Below, one piece after another: positions 1 through 5,282 of a DNA stretch of 5,282 nt. Positions within the stretch are counted from its first letter, which is position 1. Each line of letters begins with the position of its first letter. Below the pieces are notes generated by a model, which saw only the letters and a program-made list of their open reading frames with translations, was not told where the DNA came from and made no database searches. The stretch comes from Bacillota bacterium (GTDB taxonomy: Bacteria > Bacillota > Clostridia > Christensenellales > SZUA-584): positions 1-5,282 of the forward strand of contig JAEZIZ010000109.1 of assembly GCA_023415915.1 (NCBI GenBank), in the 5' to 3' direction. A program made the translations under genes and the position numbers.

Positions 1-122
1 GGTTGCCGGTAACAAGCCCCATGCGGTTGGCGGAACCGTAGTATGCCTTTAGGCATTGCCAGCAAGAGTCCCTTATAGGGTTCAAGAAAAACCACCCCTT
101 GAAGGGGTGGATGATTATTTTT
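1..122 (+). mobile_element. Probable 3' end of an IS200/IS605-type TnpB element (omega-RNA / right-end region), partial
   Basis: This stretch is a chain of compact stem-loops: CGGTT/AACCG (24-28 with 34-38), ATGCC/GGCAT (43-47 with 52-56), CCCT/AGGG (70-73 with 77-80) and the strong CCACCCCTT-G-AAGGGGTGG (92-110). An A-rich linker precedes the last one and a T-rich tail follows it. TTCAAG at 81-86 is complementary to CTTGAA at 98-103 in the last hairpin, which would allow a pseudoknot or an alternative fold. A structured RNA ending in a subterminal palindrome is what the right end of TnpB-carrying IS200/IS605 elements looks like. The end of a tnpB gene could be here too, but two frames stay open from the window edge (stops at 39-41 and 50-52) and neither tail is diagnostic. 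No transposase domain is visible, so the assignment rests on RNA shape and recalled similarity. The exact element boundary cannot be set. Confidence 0.5.
92..122 (+). terminator. GC-rich stem-loop with T-rich tail
   Basis: CCACCCC pairs with GGGGTGG around a TTGAA loop (or 9 bp with one central G), followed by ATGATTATTTTT. This fits a Rho-independent terminator for a transcript entering from the left edge. The same palindrome may be the right-end hairpin recognised by a TnpA-type transposase; the two roles are compatible. Confidence 0.5.
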
Positions 123-356
123 CCTTAAATTAAGCAAAATAGTATAATAAACGCTGTTCTTTTGTTCAGTGGTAATGGGAACGGTCAGGCAGGGGAAGTA
201 ACGGAATTATGCTTACATGCAAAAAGCTTTGGCTTAATTGGGGCGGTCATATTCATTTGTATTGAGGCGGCTTAAATGAGATATAAAGCGCGGCGTATGA
301 ATAAAGAGGTAAAAAACAGGAGAGAATATCTGACAAAGAAGGAGGAACTTAAGTAT
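123..356 (+). other. Intergenic leader before the small membrane protein; no further gene seen
   Basis: No convincing gene or RNA is visible here. A perfect TATAAT at 143-148 could be a -10 box reading rightward, but the sequence 17 bp upstream (TTTCCT-like) is a poor -35. A second weak candidate pairs TTGTAT (257-262) with TATAAA (282-287) at a long 19-bp spacing. The frame of the downstream gene stays open back to an ATG at 276, but the ribosome binding site favours the ATG at 357. Confidence 0.35.
339..345 (+). promoter_or_regulatory. Shine-Dalgarno site that sets the start at 357
   Basis: AAGGAGG is a full match to the anti-Shine-Dalgarno sequence and lies 11 nt before the ATG at 357. 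The in-frame ATGs at 276 and 297 have no comparable site, so the shorter product is preferred. Confidence 0.7.
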
Positions 357-728
357 ATGAATGACGGCGGGAAAATATTGCTTAAGGTCATAAGCGTTAT
401 TTTTATCATATTTGGCGCTATAGCGACAGTCGTTTCACTGATAGCGCTTATAACGTCGACATGGCTGGGCGTTATATGGGTAATAGCATCAATAATACTG
501 CTCATCTCCAGCATAATAGAGCTTGTAATAGGATTCGTAGGCCTTAAAAAGAGTGACGACCCCTCGCAGGCGAATTTCTTTATCGTTTCGGGGCTGGTAT
601 TGGTCATACTTATGTTCGTAAGCATGATAATGAGCTTCTCGGCGTGGAACCTTATAGGCTTTGCGCTGCCCGTGCTTTATATTGTAGGCGGGTATATGAT
701 GCGCAACGCACAGAGCAGGAAAGCTTAG
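357..728 (+). CDS. Small four-helix integral membrane protein, function unknown
   Basis: This 123-residue protein is almost entirely hydrophobic. Predicted membrane segments lie near residues 8-32, 38-63, 73-94 and 97-114. A charged loop (KKSDDPSQ, about 64-71) separates the two halves, and the tail is basic (RNAQSRKA). The repeated layout of two hairpins and the C-terminal LPVLYIVGGY resemble small uncharacterised four-TM proteins common in Clostridia; that is recalled resemblance and gives no function. There is no signal peptide or catalytic motif. The ATG at 357 is chosen because AAGGAGG precedes it and because the upstream extension to 276 would add 27 highly charged residues before the first helix. 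The gene stands alone and converges on the DUF5658-like gene. It is confidently coding; its role is unknown. Confidence 0.8.
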   Translation: MNDGGKILLKVISVIFIIFGAIATVVSLIALITSTWLGVIWVIASIILLISSIIELVIGFVGLKKSDDPSQANFFIVSGLVLVILMFVSMIMSFSAWNLIGFALPVLYIVGGYMMRNAQSRKA

Positions 729-740
729 ACATTAAAGCGG

Positions 741-781
741 TAAAAAATCAGCGCCCTTCGGGCAGCAGGCCTTAAGGGCGC
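741..781 (-). terminator. Rho-independent terminator of the DUF5658-like gene
   Basis: GCGCCCTT (751-758) pairs with AAGGGCGC (774-781), an 8-bp GC-rich stem. Read on the minus strand the stem is followed by TGATTTTTTA, a clear U-run, only 10 bp past the minus-strand stop codon. On the plus strand no T-run follows, so it suits the leftward gene best. It lies just past the stop of the rightward gene at 728 and may slow that transcript too. An alternative small hairpin GCCC-TTC-GGGC (753-763) competes within the left arm. Confidence 0.8.
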
Positions 782-791
782 TTAAGCGTAC

Positions 792-1154
792 TCATATAAA
801 CAAGCCGGGGTTTATCAGCAGCACCGATATCCAGGAGACATGCGACACGTTTATTACGACGTATGCCATAAGCGCGGCGACTATGAGCACATTCGCTTTC
901 TTTAACTGCTCCGCGGTGGCTTTTTGCATCCTGAAATAGAGGAAGGAAAGCAGCACGGCAGGCAAAAGGCTTTTTACGAGCAGCGCGGCAGCCCTGTTGC
1001 CTACGAACATTGCGGCGACAGGGTTGGCTTCCACGAACAGACCCGTGCCGCAGAGTATCAGCGTGAATACTATGTCGGTAACATTCAGTATAAAAATTAT
1101 CACCATCTTGTTTTTGATATCGCCTAGTGAACAGCACTTTAAAAACGAGATCAT
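792..1154 (-). CDS. DUF5658-like small membrane protein
   Basis: This 120-residue protein has three predicted membrane helices, near residues 17-39, 56-76 and 88-109. Between helices 1 and 2 lies VEANPVAAMF (41-50); a helix with an LNVTD-type start followed by a short loop carrying EANP is the hallmark I associate with DUF5658, a family of unknown function. A His in the third helix region (VSHVSW, about 103-108) is also in keeping with that family. The start at 1154 is chosen because AAGGAGG sits 7 nt upstream; the frame stays open to an ATG at 1175, but that lies upstream of the ribosome site. A strong terminator follows the stop, so the gene is probably monocistronic. The family call is from memory of the motif; no biochemical role can be assigned. 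Confidence 0.75.
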   Translation of the reverse strand: MISFLKCCSLGDIKNKMVIIFILNVTDIVFTLILCGTGLFVEANPVAAMFVGNRAAALLVKSLLPAVLLSFLYFRMQKATAEQLKKANVLIVAALMAYVVINVSHVSWISVLLINPGLFI

Positions 1155-1161
1155 ATTGGCG

Positions 1162-1168
1162 CCTCCTT
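1162..1168 (-). promoter_or_regulatory. Shine-Dalgarno site that sets the start at 1154
   Basis: On the minus strand this reads AAGGAGG with 7 nt to the ATG at 1154, ideal spacing. It excludes the in-frame upstream ATG at 1175, which would place this site inside the gene. Confidence 0.8.
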
Positions 1169-1196
1169 GAAACATGCAAAAACAGCCGTTATTAAC

Positions 1197-1277
1197 ACCC
1201 CGTCAAACCTGACGGTTTGCCGGGGACCCCATATTTACCCCCCATCAAACCTGACATTTGCCGGGGACCCCATATTT
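1197..1277. repeat. Two tandem 40-41-bp repeats, each with internal dyad symmetry
   Basis: Unit 1 spans 1197-1236 and unit 2 spans 1237-1277. They share ACCCC, TCAAACCTGAC, and the last 19 bases TTTGCCGGGGACCCCATAT plus T without a mismatch; differences cluster in two short places. In unit 1 CCCCG pairs with CGGGG and CAAACC with GGTTTG around a TGAC loop, giving a near-continuous 11-bp stem. In unit 2 the stem is degraded (CAAA/TTTG and CCCC/GGGG with larger mismatched parts). No T-run follows on either strand and both flanking genes point away, so these are not terminators of the neighbours. They may be a dispersed intergenic palindromic repeat, a protein binding site pair, or part of the 5' leader of the leftward gene. 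Confidence 0.85.
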
Positions 1278-1308
1278 AGGTGTGTGTGAGAAATGTAAAG
1301 TGCTGTGA

Positions 1309-1314
1309 ATTATA
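1309..1314 (-). promoter_or_regulatory. Candidate -10 box for the DUF5658-like gene
   Basis: The minus strand reads TATAAT here, but the expected -35 position (about 1332-1337, TCACTT) is a poor match. If used, the transcript would carry a leader of about 150 nt containing both 40-bp repeats before the start codon at 1154. Confidence 0.35.
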
Positions 1315-1357
1315 CTGTGAAAAATGATTGAAAGTGATATAAGGCCTTGCCGTTTCA

Positions 1358-1407
1358 CGCTGCCTATGCAGCCCGTCATGATTCGCATGAGCGGGCTGCG
1401 TGCAGCG
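1358..1407. repeat. Long imperfect inverted repeat (branch-free hairpin) in the divergent gap
   Basis: CGCTGC (1358-1363) pairs with GCAGCG (1402-1407). After a small internal loop, GCAGCCCG (1368-1375) pairs with CGGGCTGC (1392-1399). TCATG (1376-1380) then pairs with CATGA (1386-1390) around an ATTCG loop, with one bulged G. That is about 19 base pairs in total. It lies upstream of the best rightward promoter and has no T-run on either side, so it is not an obvious terminator. An operator, a repeat remnant or a short structured RNA are all possible. Confidence 0.75.
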
Positions 1408-1452
1408 AATATACATATTATACCACGAGCTGACCGTATCGCAAATATATTT

Positions 1453-1481
1453 TTGTATTTGTATGATATACGCGGTATAAT
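1453..1481 (+). promoter_or_regulatory. Promoter of the DUF362 gene
   Basis: A perfect TATAAT at 1476-1481 is preceded at exactly 17 bp by TTGTAT (1453-1458), which keeps the TTG of a housekeeping -35. Transcription would begin near 1488, giving a short leader of about 20 nt that contains the GGAGG ribosome site. The surrounding DNA is AT-rich. Confidence 0.6.
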
Positions 1482-1499
1482 TCTTAAATAATAGTTATT

Positions 1500-1504
1500 G
1501 GAGG
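1500..1504 (+). promoter_or_regulatory. Shine-Dalgarno site that sets the start at 1510
   Basis: GGAGG ends 5 nt before the ATG at 1510. A TTG at 1498 is in frame but overlaps the ribosome site itself, so it cannot be the start. Confidence 0.75.
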
Positions 1505-1509
1505 TCTCA

Positions 1510-2427
1510 ATGGGTTCAAAGGTTCTTTTTTCATCTGTTAGTTACGATAAGCTTGACGCAAAGCAGACGCTGCCTTCAAGGTTTGAACGGCTTATCGACG
1601 CCATGGGGCTAAAGGACGTAGTAAGCGGCAAATGGACGGCGGTAAAGATGCACGTCGGCAGAAACATAGGCGTAACCACCATACATCCGCTTTACGTGAA
1701 GATATTGATTGATAAGCTAAAATCCTACGGTGCCAAGCCGTTTATTACCGACCAGGTCATAGAGGACGCAAGATCAAGGGGCTACACGGAAGAATTCCTT
1801 GGCGTGCCTATAATTCCCGTATGCGGCACTATGGGCAAGTATGTATACGAAAAGAGCGTGGATTTCCGCACGCTCAAAAACGTTGACATAGGCGGCAACA
1901 TACACGACGCCGAGGTGATGATAGACTTATCGCATGTAAAAGGTCATGGTTCCTGTGGATACGGGGGAGCGTGCAAGAATATAGCAATGGGGTGCGTAAC
2001 CGACAGGACGCGGTATCAGATTCACTCGCTGGAAGGCGGGCTTTTGTGGGATGAAGAAAAGTGCACACACTGCGAGGCGTGCATCTCAAGCTGCAATCAC
2101 TACGCAAACAGCTTTGAGGACGGTAAGTATACCGTGTCTTATCACGACTGCACGACATGCCAGCATTGCGTAAAGGTATGCCCGACGGGCGCGATATCGC
2201 TCGATTCGCACAACTACACGGACTTCCAGGCGGGCATGGCTTTGTGTACCAAGACCGTGCTTGATACGTTCGAGGCGGGGCATGTTTTTTATATAAACTT
2301 TCTGACAAACATAACACTCGTTTGCGATTGCTGGGGCTTGTCGACGCCGTCGCTAGTGCCCGATATAGGCGTAATGGCGTCTTCCGATATCATCGCTATA
2401 GAGCGCGCCTGGCTTGACGCGATATAA
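1510..2427 (+). CDS. DUF362 domain / 4Fe-4S ferredoxin-type protein, C-terminus cut by an in-frame TAA
   Basis: The 305-residue open frame is a DUF362 protein. Residues about 1-160 form the DUF362 part, ending in KGHGSCGYGGACKNIAMG (144-161), a typical family signature. Two ferredoxin motifs follow: C185, C188, C191, C195, then C214, C217, C220, C224 with the usual CP ending. CDCWG (272-276) and PDIGVMASSDIIAIE close the DUF362 core. Such proteins are cytoplasmic (no signal peptide) and are presumed to carry two 4Fe-4S clusters for electron transfer; substrate and partner are unknown. The stop TAA at 2425-2427 interrupts the frame at codon 306. The next 53 codons, in the same frame, continue with family-like sequence to TAG at 2587-2589, for a 359-codon total. 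All eight cluster cysteines lie before the stop, so a truncated but cluster-binding product is possible. The gene could instead be a fresh pseudogene or the stop a base-call error. Confidence 0.85.
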   Translation: MGSKVLFSSVSYDKLDAKQTLPSRFERLIDAMGLKDVVSGKWTAVKMHVGRNIGVTTIHPLYVKILIDKLKSYGAKPFITDQVIEDARSRGYTEEFLGVPIIPVCGTMGKYVYEKSVDFRTLKNVDIGGNIHDAEVMIDLSHVKGHGSCGYGGACKNIAMGCVTDRTRYQIHSLEGGLLWDEEKCTHCEACISSCNHYANSFEDGKYTVSYHDCTTCQHCVKVCPTGAISLDSHNYTDFQAGMALCTKTVLDTFEAGHVFYINFLTNITLVCDCWGLSTPSLVPDIGVMASSDIIAIERAWLDAI

Positions 2428-2589
2428 AATGAAAACCTCATACCGGGCGGACTGCCGCAAGGGCTTGAGCTTGGCGCGGAAGGGCACCTGTTTGAACGCA
2501 TACACGGCAAAAACCCATATATACAGCTTAGGGAACTCGAAAAGTGCGGGCTGGGTACGCAGGAATACTATATCGAGCAGGTCGAATAG
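2428..2589 (+). pseudogene. In-frame C-terminal remainder of the DUF362 gene after the TAA
   Basis: Reading on in the same frame from 2428 gives 53 stop-free codons: NENLIPGGLPQGLELG, then EGHLFERIHGKNPYIQLREL, then EKCGLGTQEYYIEQVE, ending at TAG 2587-2589. This looks like the normal C-terminus of this DUF362 subfamily (LIPGGLP, HLFERIHGK and a GLG near the end are recalled features). It has no start codon or ribosome site of its own, so it would be translated only by readthrough. The intact frame and unchanged character suggest the stop is recent, or not real. The terminator at 2618 lies 28 nt after this second stop, the expected position for the full-length gene. Confidence 0.75.
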
Positions 2590-2617
2590 CCCCGAATAAT
2601 CTTCTAATGTACTCTCG

Positions 2618-2660
2618 AAGCGGCCATGTCAACCGTAGCAGACATGGCCGCTTTAGCTTT
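2618..2660 (+). terminator. Strong stem-loop terminator after the full-length DUF362 frame
   Basis: AAGCGGCCATGTC (2618-2630) pairs perfectly over 13 bp with GACATGGCCGCTT (2641-2653) around a 10-nt loop, followed by TAGCTTTT. The T-tail is modest but on the plus strand only; the minus-strand side is not T-rich. It stops the DUF362 transcript and may also block the convergent MutS-like transcript ending at 2711. Confidence 0.7.
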
Positions 2661-2710
2661 TGGGCAAGTATTAGCCGCTTGAGCCAGCCGGAAACGCAAA
2701 TTCCGATAGG

Positions 2711-4378
2711 TTATTGCACGGCGCTCCAAACTCCGCTCTCTTCAAACGCCGCGACGAGCTCCTGCGCGTTTTTTATGATGCCCTTGTCAAACTCCATGTG
2801 TTCGAGAAGCTTTATCGCGTTTTTCGTTTTGGAAGGCCCCAGCTTTATTATGTAGTCGAACTCTACGCCGCTCTCCGTTATGCGTTCGCCGAAATGGTAG
2901 TTGTCGTACCCGGCAAGCATGCGGGTAAGCTCTATGTCGTGGGTTGCGACGACGCATATGCAATCAAGGCTTTTAAGGTACCCAAGCACAGCCGCCGACG
3001 CCGCTATGCGCTCTATTGTATTCGTGCCTTTAAGTATCTCGTCTATATAGCACGCGCAGAATACGCGGGGTATTGTAGTTATTATCCGCTTAAGCGATTT
3101 GATTTCCGTTATAAAATAGCTTTCTCCCGCCGTGATATCGTCGCGTACGGCCATAGAAGTCATCACGAGCGCCGGGCGGGCTTTAAAAGAGCTTGCCGTG
3201 CAGGTGTGTATTGTCTGCGCGAATATGCCGTTTATAGCGACCGCCTTGATAAACGTGGACTTTCCCGACGCGTTCGAGCCCGAAACAAGCGCGCTGCCGC
3301 GCAACGATACCGTGTTCGGCACGGGCTCTGAAAGCAGCGGGTGGCAGATGTTTTCCGTTTCGATATAGCTATGCCCGGTAAACTCGGGGCGGCAGAAGTA
3401 CTTCAGCGTTTTCCTGTAAGACAGAACGGAGATAAGCGCATCGAGAGTTCCCACGCTCTCAAAAAGCCGCAGCAACTCACTTTGATGCTTTTCGACGACG
3501 CTTATTATCCTGTTATACGCGCGGACATCGCTTAAGAAAATGATGCGTATATATTCTATAATAGCGTCCATATCGGATATTCTCTCTCTCAGCATCCCCG
3601 ACAGCTTTCCGCCCAGCTGTTTAAAGGCGTCGAAGTTTTTACGTATATCCCGGCCTATTGGATGTTCATCCAGTATGCGAGTTTTGCATATCTTTTGCGC
3701 TGCCCACAGCAGCGCCCCGAAGTAGCGTATAGATAACATTTCCCCACGGAGCCGCTTTTTAGCGAGCAAGTGCACCGCCATGTTGACAACAAACGATATG
3801 AACAATAATATTCCGCCCGCGGACGGGCTTATAAACATCAGCCCTGTGCATAAAAACGGCAATATTGCCAAACCGTTATACAGCCAAGGGCGCTTTGCTT
3901 TCTTGTTTGAGATTTCATAACAAAACGCGGAAAGACCGTTGCCCGGCATTTTACCCATCTTTGCAAGCACCACCTGAAGGTCGAGCCTTTTTTCGGGCGC
4001 GGATTCGAGCAGCGCCATCAAACTCTCGCGCGCTTCAAGTACGCTTGAGTCAAACGACGGCTCGTGAAGCATAGCGTATAAATACTCTGCTCCGACAGAC
4101 GTGTGGCAGGCGTTGATCTTAGCATAGACCCTGTCCATATCCAAATCGGTCCACGTAATATCGTCTATTGAATATTCCGCGCTCTGTTTATGGATTTTGC
4201 GCGTATCCCAGAAACCGGATACGACTTCTTTTTCGTCGGGGGGAGTGGGGGGCGTGCCGAACTGCGCGGCAAGCCTTTGTCTCAGTTTCTTTTCTGCGTA
4301 TACAAACAGTAATATTGCCGCGACAACAACAGCTATTGCCGCGACGGTCACTATTACAATAACAGCCGCCTTACCCAT
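2711..4378 (-). CDS. Membrane-anchored MutS-like ATPase (MutS domain V), not canonical MutS
   Basis: This 555-residue protein has an N-terminal membrane helix (about 4-28), a Pro-rich linker (41-47), and a helical MutS core-like part (SVGAEYLYAMLHEP near 94-107). Two further helices follow (about 166-184 and 186-204), then a long helical region and a C-terminal MutS ATPase domain. The ATPase shows Walker A GSNASGKST (367-375), a TAGESYF signature loop (417-423), Walker B ending in D446-E447 with LKGTNT (449-454), matching the DE-x-GRGTST block of MutS, and ATHD (478-481). The mismatch-reading N-terminal domain with its Phe-X-Glu motif is missing and no Smr nuclease domain is seen. It should therefore hydrolyse ATP, probably as a clamp-like dimer, but mismatch repair is unlikely; its target is unknown. 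The start at 4378 is chosen because AGAGG lies 7 nt upstream; the ATG at 4384 would leave almost no spacing. It is a lone gene converging on DUF362. Confidence 0.88.
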   Translation of the reverse strand: MGKAAVIVIVTVAAIAVVVAAILLFVYAEKKLRQRLAAQFGTPPTPPDEKEVVSGFWDTRKIHKQSAEYSIDDITWTDLDMDRVYAKINACHTSVGAEYLYAMLHEPSFDSSVLEARESLMALLESAPEKRLDLQVVLAKMGKMPGNGLSAFCYEISNKKAKRPWLYNGLAILPFLCTGLMFISPSAGGILLFISFVVNMAVHLLAKKRLRGEMLSIRYFGALLWAAQKICKTRILDEHPIGRDIRKNFDAFKQLGGKLSGMLRERISDMDAIIEYIRIIFLSDVRAYNRIISVVEKHQSELLRLFESVGTLDALISVLSYRKTLKYFCRPEFTGHSYIETENICHPLLSEPVPNTVSLRGSALVSGSNASGKSTFIKAVAINGIFAQTIHTCTASSFKARPALVMTSMAVRDDITAGESYFITEIKSLKRIITTIPRVFCACYIDEILKGTNTIERIAASAAVLGYLKSLDCICVVATHDIELTRMLAGYDNYHFGERITESGVEFDYIIKLGPSKTKNAIKLLEHMEFDKGIIKNAQELVAAFEESGVWSAVQ

Positions 4379-4385
4379 ATGCATT

Positions 4386-4390
4386 CCTCT
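4386..4390 (-). promoter_or_regulatory. Shine-Dalgarno site that sets the start at 4378
   Basis: On the minus strand AGAGG stands 7 nt before the ATG at 4378. For the alternative ATG at 4384 the gap would be 1 nt, so that start is unlikely. Confidence 0.65.
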
Positions 4391-4409
4391 CGTATTGGTA
4401 TCGGATTAC

Positions 4410-4415
4410 ATTATA
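4410..4415 (-). promoter_or_regulatory. Candidate -10 box for the MutS-like gene
   Basis: The minus strand reads TATAAT about 30 bp before the start codon. The matching -35 region (4433-4438, TTTTAT) is weak. The rest of the divergent gap (4379-4580) is AT-rich, with no clear repeat and no strong rightward promoter. Confidence 0.4.
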
Positions 4416-4569
4416 CAACTGATAATGGAAAAATAAAACATAATATTACGAGCTGCAGATGCCGGGGAAAAGCACGCTTCACAATTCTTTAATGTTCGGT
4501 TGCGCATCTAAAAAGGATTAAAGGGCGCGACATAGAAATAAATACTAATAAATTTACTTTACATATAAA

Positions 4570-4574
4570 AGGAG
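4570..4574 (+). promoter_or_regulatory. Shine-Dalgarno site supporting a TTG start at 4581
   Basis: AGGAG, within a purine-rich run, lies 6 nt before TTG 4581-4583. No ATG is available near the conserved N-terminus, so TTG is the start. Confidence 0.75.
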
Positions 4575-4580
4575 AAAGCT

Positions 4581-5207
4581 TTGAAGACTATACTTTGCTA
4601 CGGAGACTCGAACACGTGGGGGTATATACCGGGCGCGGGGGAACGCTTCGGCCGGGAAATCAGGTGGTGCGGCGTGATGCGCGAAAAGCTGGGCGAGGGG
4701 TACGTCGTCATCGAAGAAGGCTTAAACGGCAGGACTACCGCTCATGACGACCCGCAGGAAGCATACCGCAACGGCTGCGATTATCTTCCTCCCTGCCTTG
4801 AAACGCACAGCCCAATAGACCTTGTCATAATAATGCTGGGCTCGAACGACATAAAAGCAAGGTTCGGCTTTCAGGCCGAGGACATAGCCGGTGGCATGGA
4901 GAAGCTTCTCGGGATAATAAAAGGCAGCGAAGCAGGCCTGGAGGGGAAAGCGCCTCGTATACTTCTACTCAGCCCACCGCATGTGAGCCCGCAAACAGAG
5001 CTGATTGACTTTATAGGCAGATACGAGGTTTCAAAGCGGCTGGGCGCACTTTATGAACAGCTTGCCAGCCAATACGGCTGCAGTTTTCTTGACGTGTCCA
5101 CTGTCGTAGGCGTTTCCGACCTGCCCGACGGCCTGCACCTTAATGAAAAAGCGCACGCCGCGCTCGGCAGCGCTCTTGCCGGTATTGTAAAAGAGATATT
5201 GGGGTAA
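4581..5207 (+). CDS. GDSL/SGNH-family esterase or acyltransferase (MsAcT-like arylesterase)
   Basis: The 208-residue protein shows all SGNH blocks: GDSN with nucleophile S10 (8-11), a block II glycine in EEGLNGRTT (45-53), GSND with N89 (87-90), and DGLHLN carrying D183 and H186 for the catalytic dyad. The opening ILCYGDSNTWGYIPG and the segment LVIIMLGSNDIKA match, as I recall it, the Mycobacterium smegmatis acyltransferase/arylesterase MsAcT, including the ERF and RW-x-GV positions near 21-32. It is therefore expected to hydrolyse small esters and possibly transfer acyl groups to alcohols. There is no signal peptide, so it should be cytoplasmic; the natural substrate is unknown. Translation starts at TTG, placed by the AGGAG site. 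It is transcribed away from the MutS-like gene with no downstream partner in the window. Confidence 0.92.
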   Translation: MKTILCYGDSNTWGYIPGAGERFGREIRWCGVMREKLGEGYVVIEEGLNGRTTAHDDPQEAYRNGCDYLPPCLETHSPIDLVIIMLGSNDIKARFGFQAEDIAGGMEKLLGIIKGSEAGLEGKAPRILLLSPPHVSPQTELIDFIGRYEVSKRLGALYEQLASQYGCSFLDVSTVVGVSDLPDGLHLNEKAHAALGSALAGIVKEILG

Positions 5208-5230
5208 CGATTAAGGGCTTATAAAACATG

Positions 5231-5253
5231 CGAAGCTGAACAGCTTTCGTTTC
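5231..5253 (+). terminator. Weak stem-loop after the esterase gene
   Basis: CGAAGCT pairs with AGCTTTCG around GAAC (one bulged T), followed by TTTCC, 23 nt after the stop codon. A second small hairpin GTTTC/GAAAC (5249-5263) overlaps the tail. The stem is short and the T-run broken, so this is a tentative terminator. Confidence 0.35.
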
Positions 5254-5282
5254 CGTTAGAAACACTTAACAAACCGCATAAC

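Noticed and set aside
209..265. 18-codon open frame upstream of the four-helix protein, considered as a leader peptide
   Set aside because: Its ribosome site is poorly spaced, and there is no attenuator-like structure or codon run to support it.
772..1179. 135-codon minus-strand frame overlapping the DUF5658-like gene
   Set aside because: Its product is rich in Arg, Cys and His with no membrane or domain pattern; it shadows the well-supported gene at 792-1154, which has the ribosome site.
1197..1277. CRISPR array
   Set aside because: There are only two directly abutting copies with no spacer between them, and no cas gene nearby.
1874..2317. 147-codon minus-strand frame inside the DUF362 gene
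   Set aside because: It is antisense to a gene with clear ferredoxin motifs, and its Ser/Arg/Cys-rich product looks like an antisense shadow.
2422..2442. Frameshift as explanation for the short DUF362 gene
   Set aside because: The downstream family-like sequence is in the same frame as the upstream part, so a single stop codon, not an insertion or deletion, separates them.
2414..2855. Small plus-strand frames at 2414-2599 and 2544-2855
   Set aside because: The first is a different frame over the DUF362 C-terminal coding sequence; the second spans the terminator hairpin and runs antisense into the MutS-like gene.
2714..3331. 205-codon plus-strand frame
   Set aside because: It is antisense to the ATPase domain of the MutS-like gene; its Arg/Tyr/Ala-rich product has no recognisable motif.

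Overview
The window looks like chromosomal DNA from a Bacillota genome, most likely Clostridia. The signs are strong purine-rich Shine-Dalgarno sites (AAGGAGG, GGAGG), TATAAT-type -10 boxes, stem-loop terminators, a ferredoxin-type DUF362 protein of an anaerobe, and base composition that looks close to even with frequent ATA and AGG codons. The lineage is inferred from style and protein families; there is no rRNA or marker gene to fix it.

Layout. Positions 1-122 hold a run of stem-loops that looks like the 3' end of an IS200/IS605-type TnpB element (omega-RNA / right end); its transposase gene, if present, lies mostly outside the window. A small four-helix membrane protein follows (357-728, +). 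It converges on a second small membrane protein of the DUF5658 type (792-1154, -), whose terminator sits between the two. The 355-bp gap 1155-1509 holds two tandem 40-41-bp dyad-containing repeats, a long branched hairpin and divergent promoter candidates. Next is a DUF362 protein with two 4Fe-4S motifs (1510-2427, +). Its reading frame is cut by one in-frame TAA; 53 further codons of recognisable family sequence continue in the same frame to 2589, followed by a strong stem-loop terminator. A membrane-anchored MutS-like ATPase (2711-4378, -) converges on it. A 202-bp divergent promoter region separates that gene from a GDSL/SGNH esterase or acyltransferase (4581-5207, +) that starts at TTG.

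The five protein genes appear to be separate transcription units: + and - orientations alternate, each gene has its own ribosome binding site, and hairpins lie in the convergent gaps. I see no evidence that they form one pathway, and no defence island, CRISPR array, tRNA or rRNA. The points most worth checking are the in-frame stop in the DUF362 gene, the tandem palindromic repeats, the partial TnpB/omega-RNA end, and the membrane-embedded MutS paralogue.
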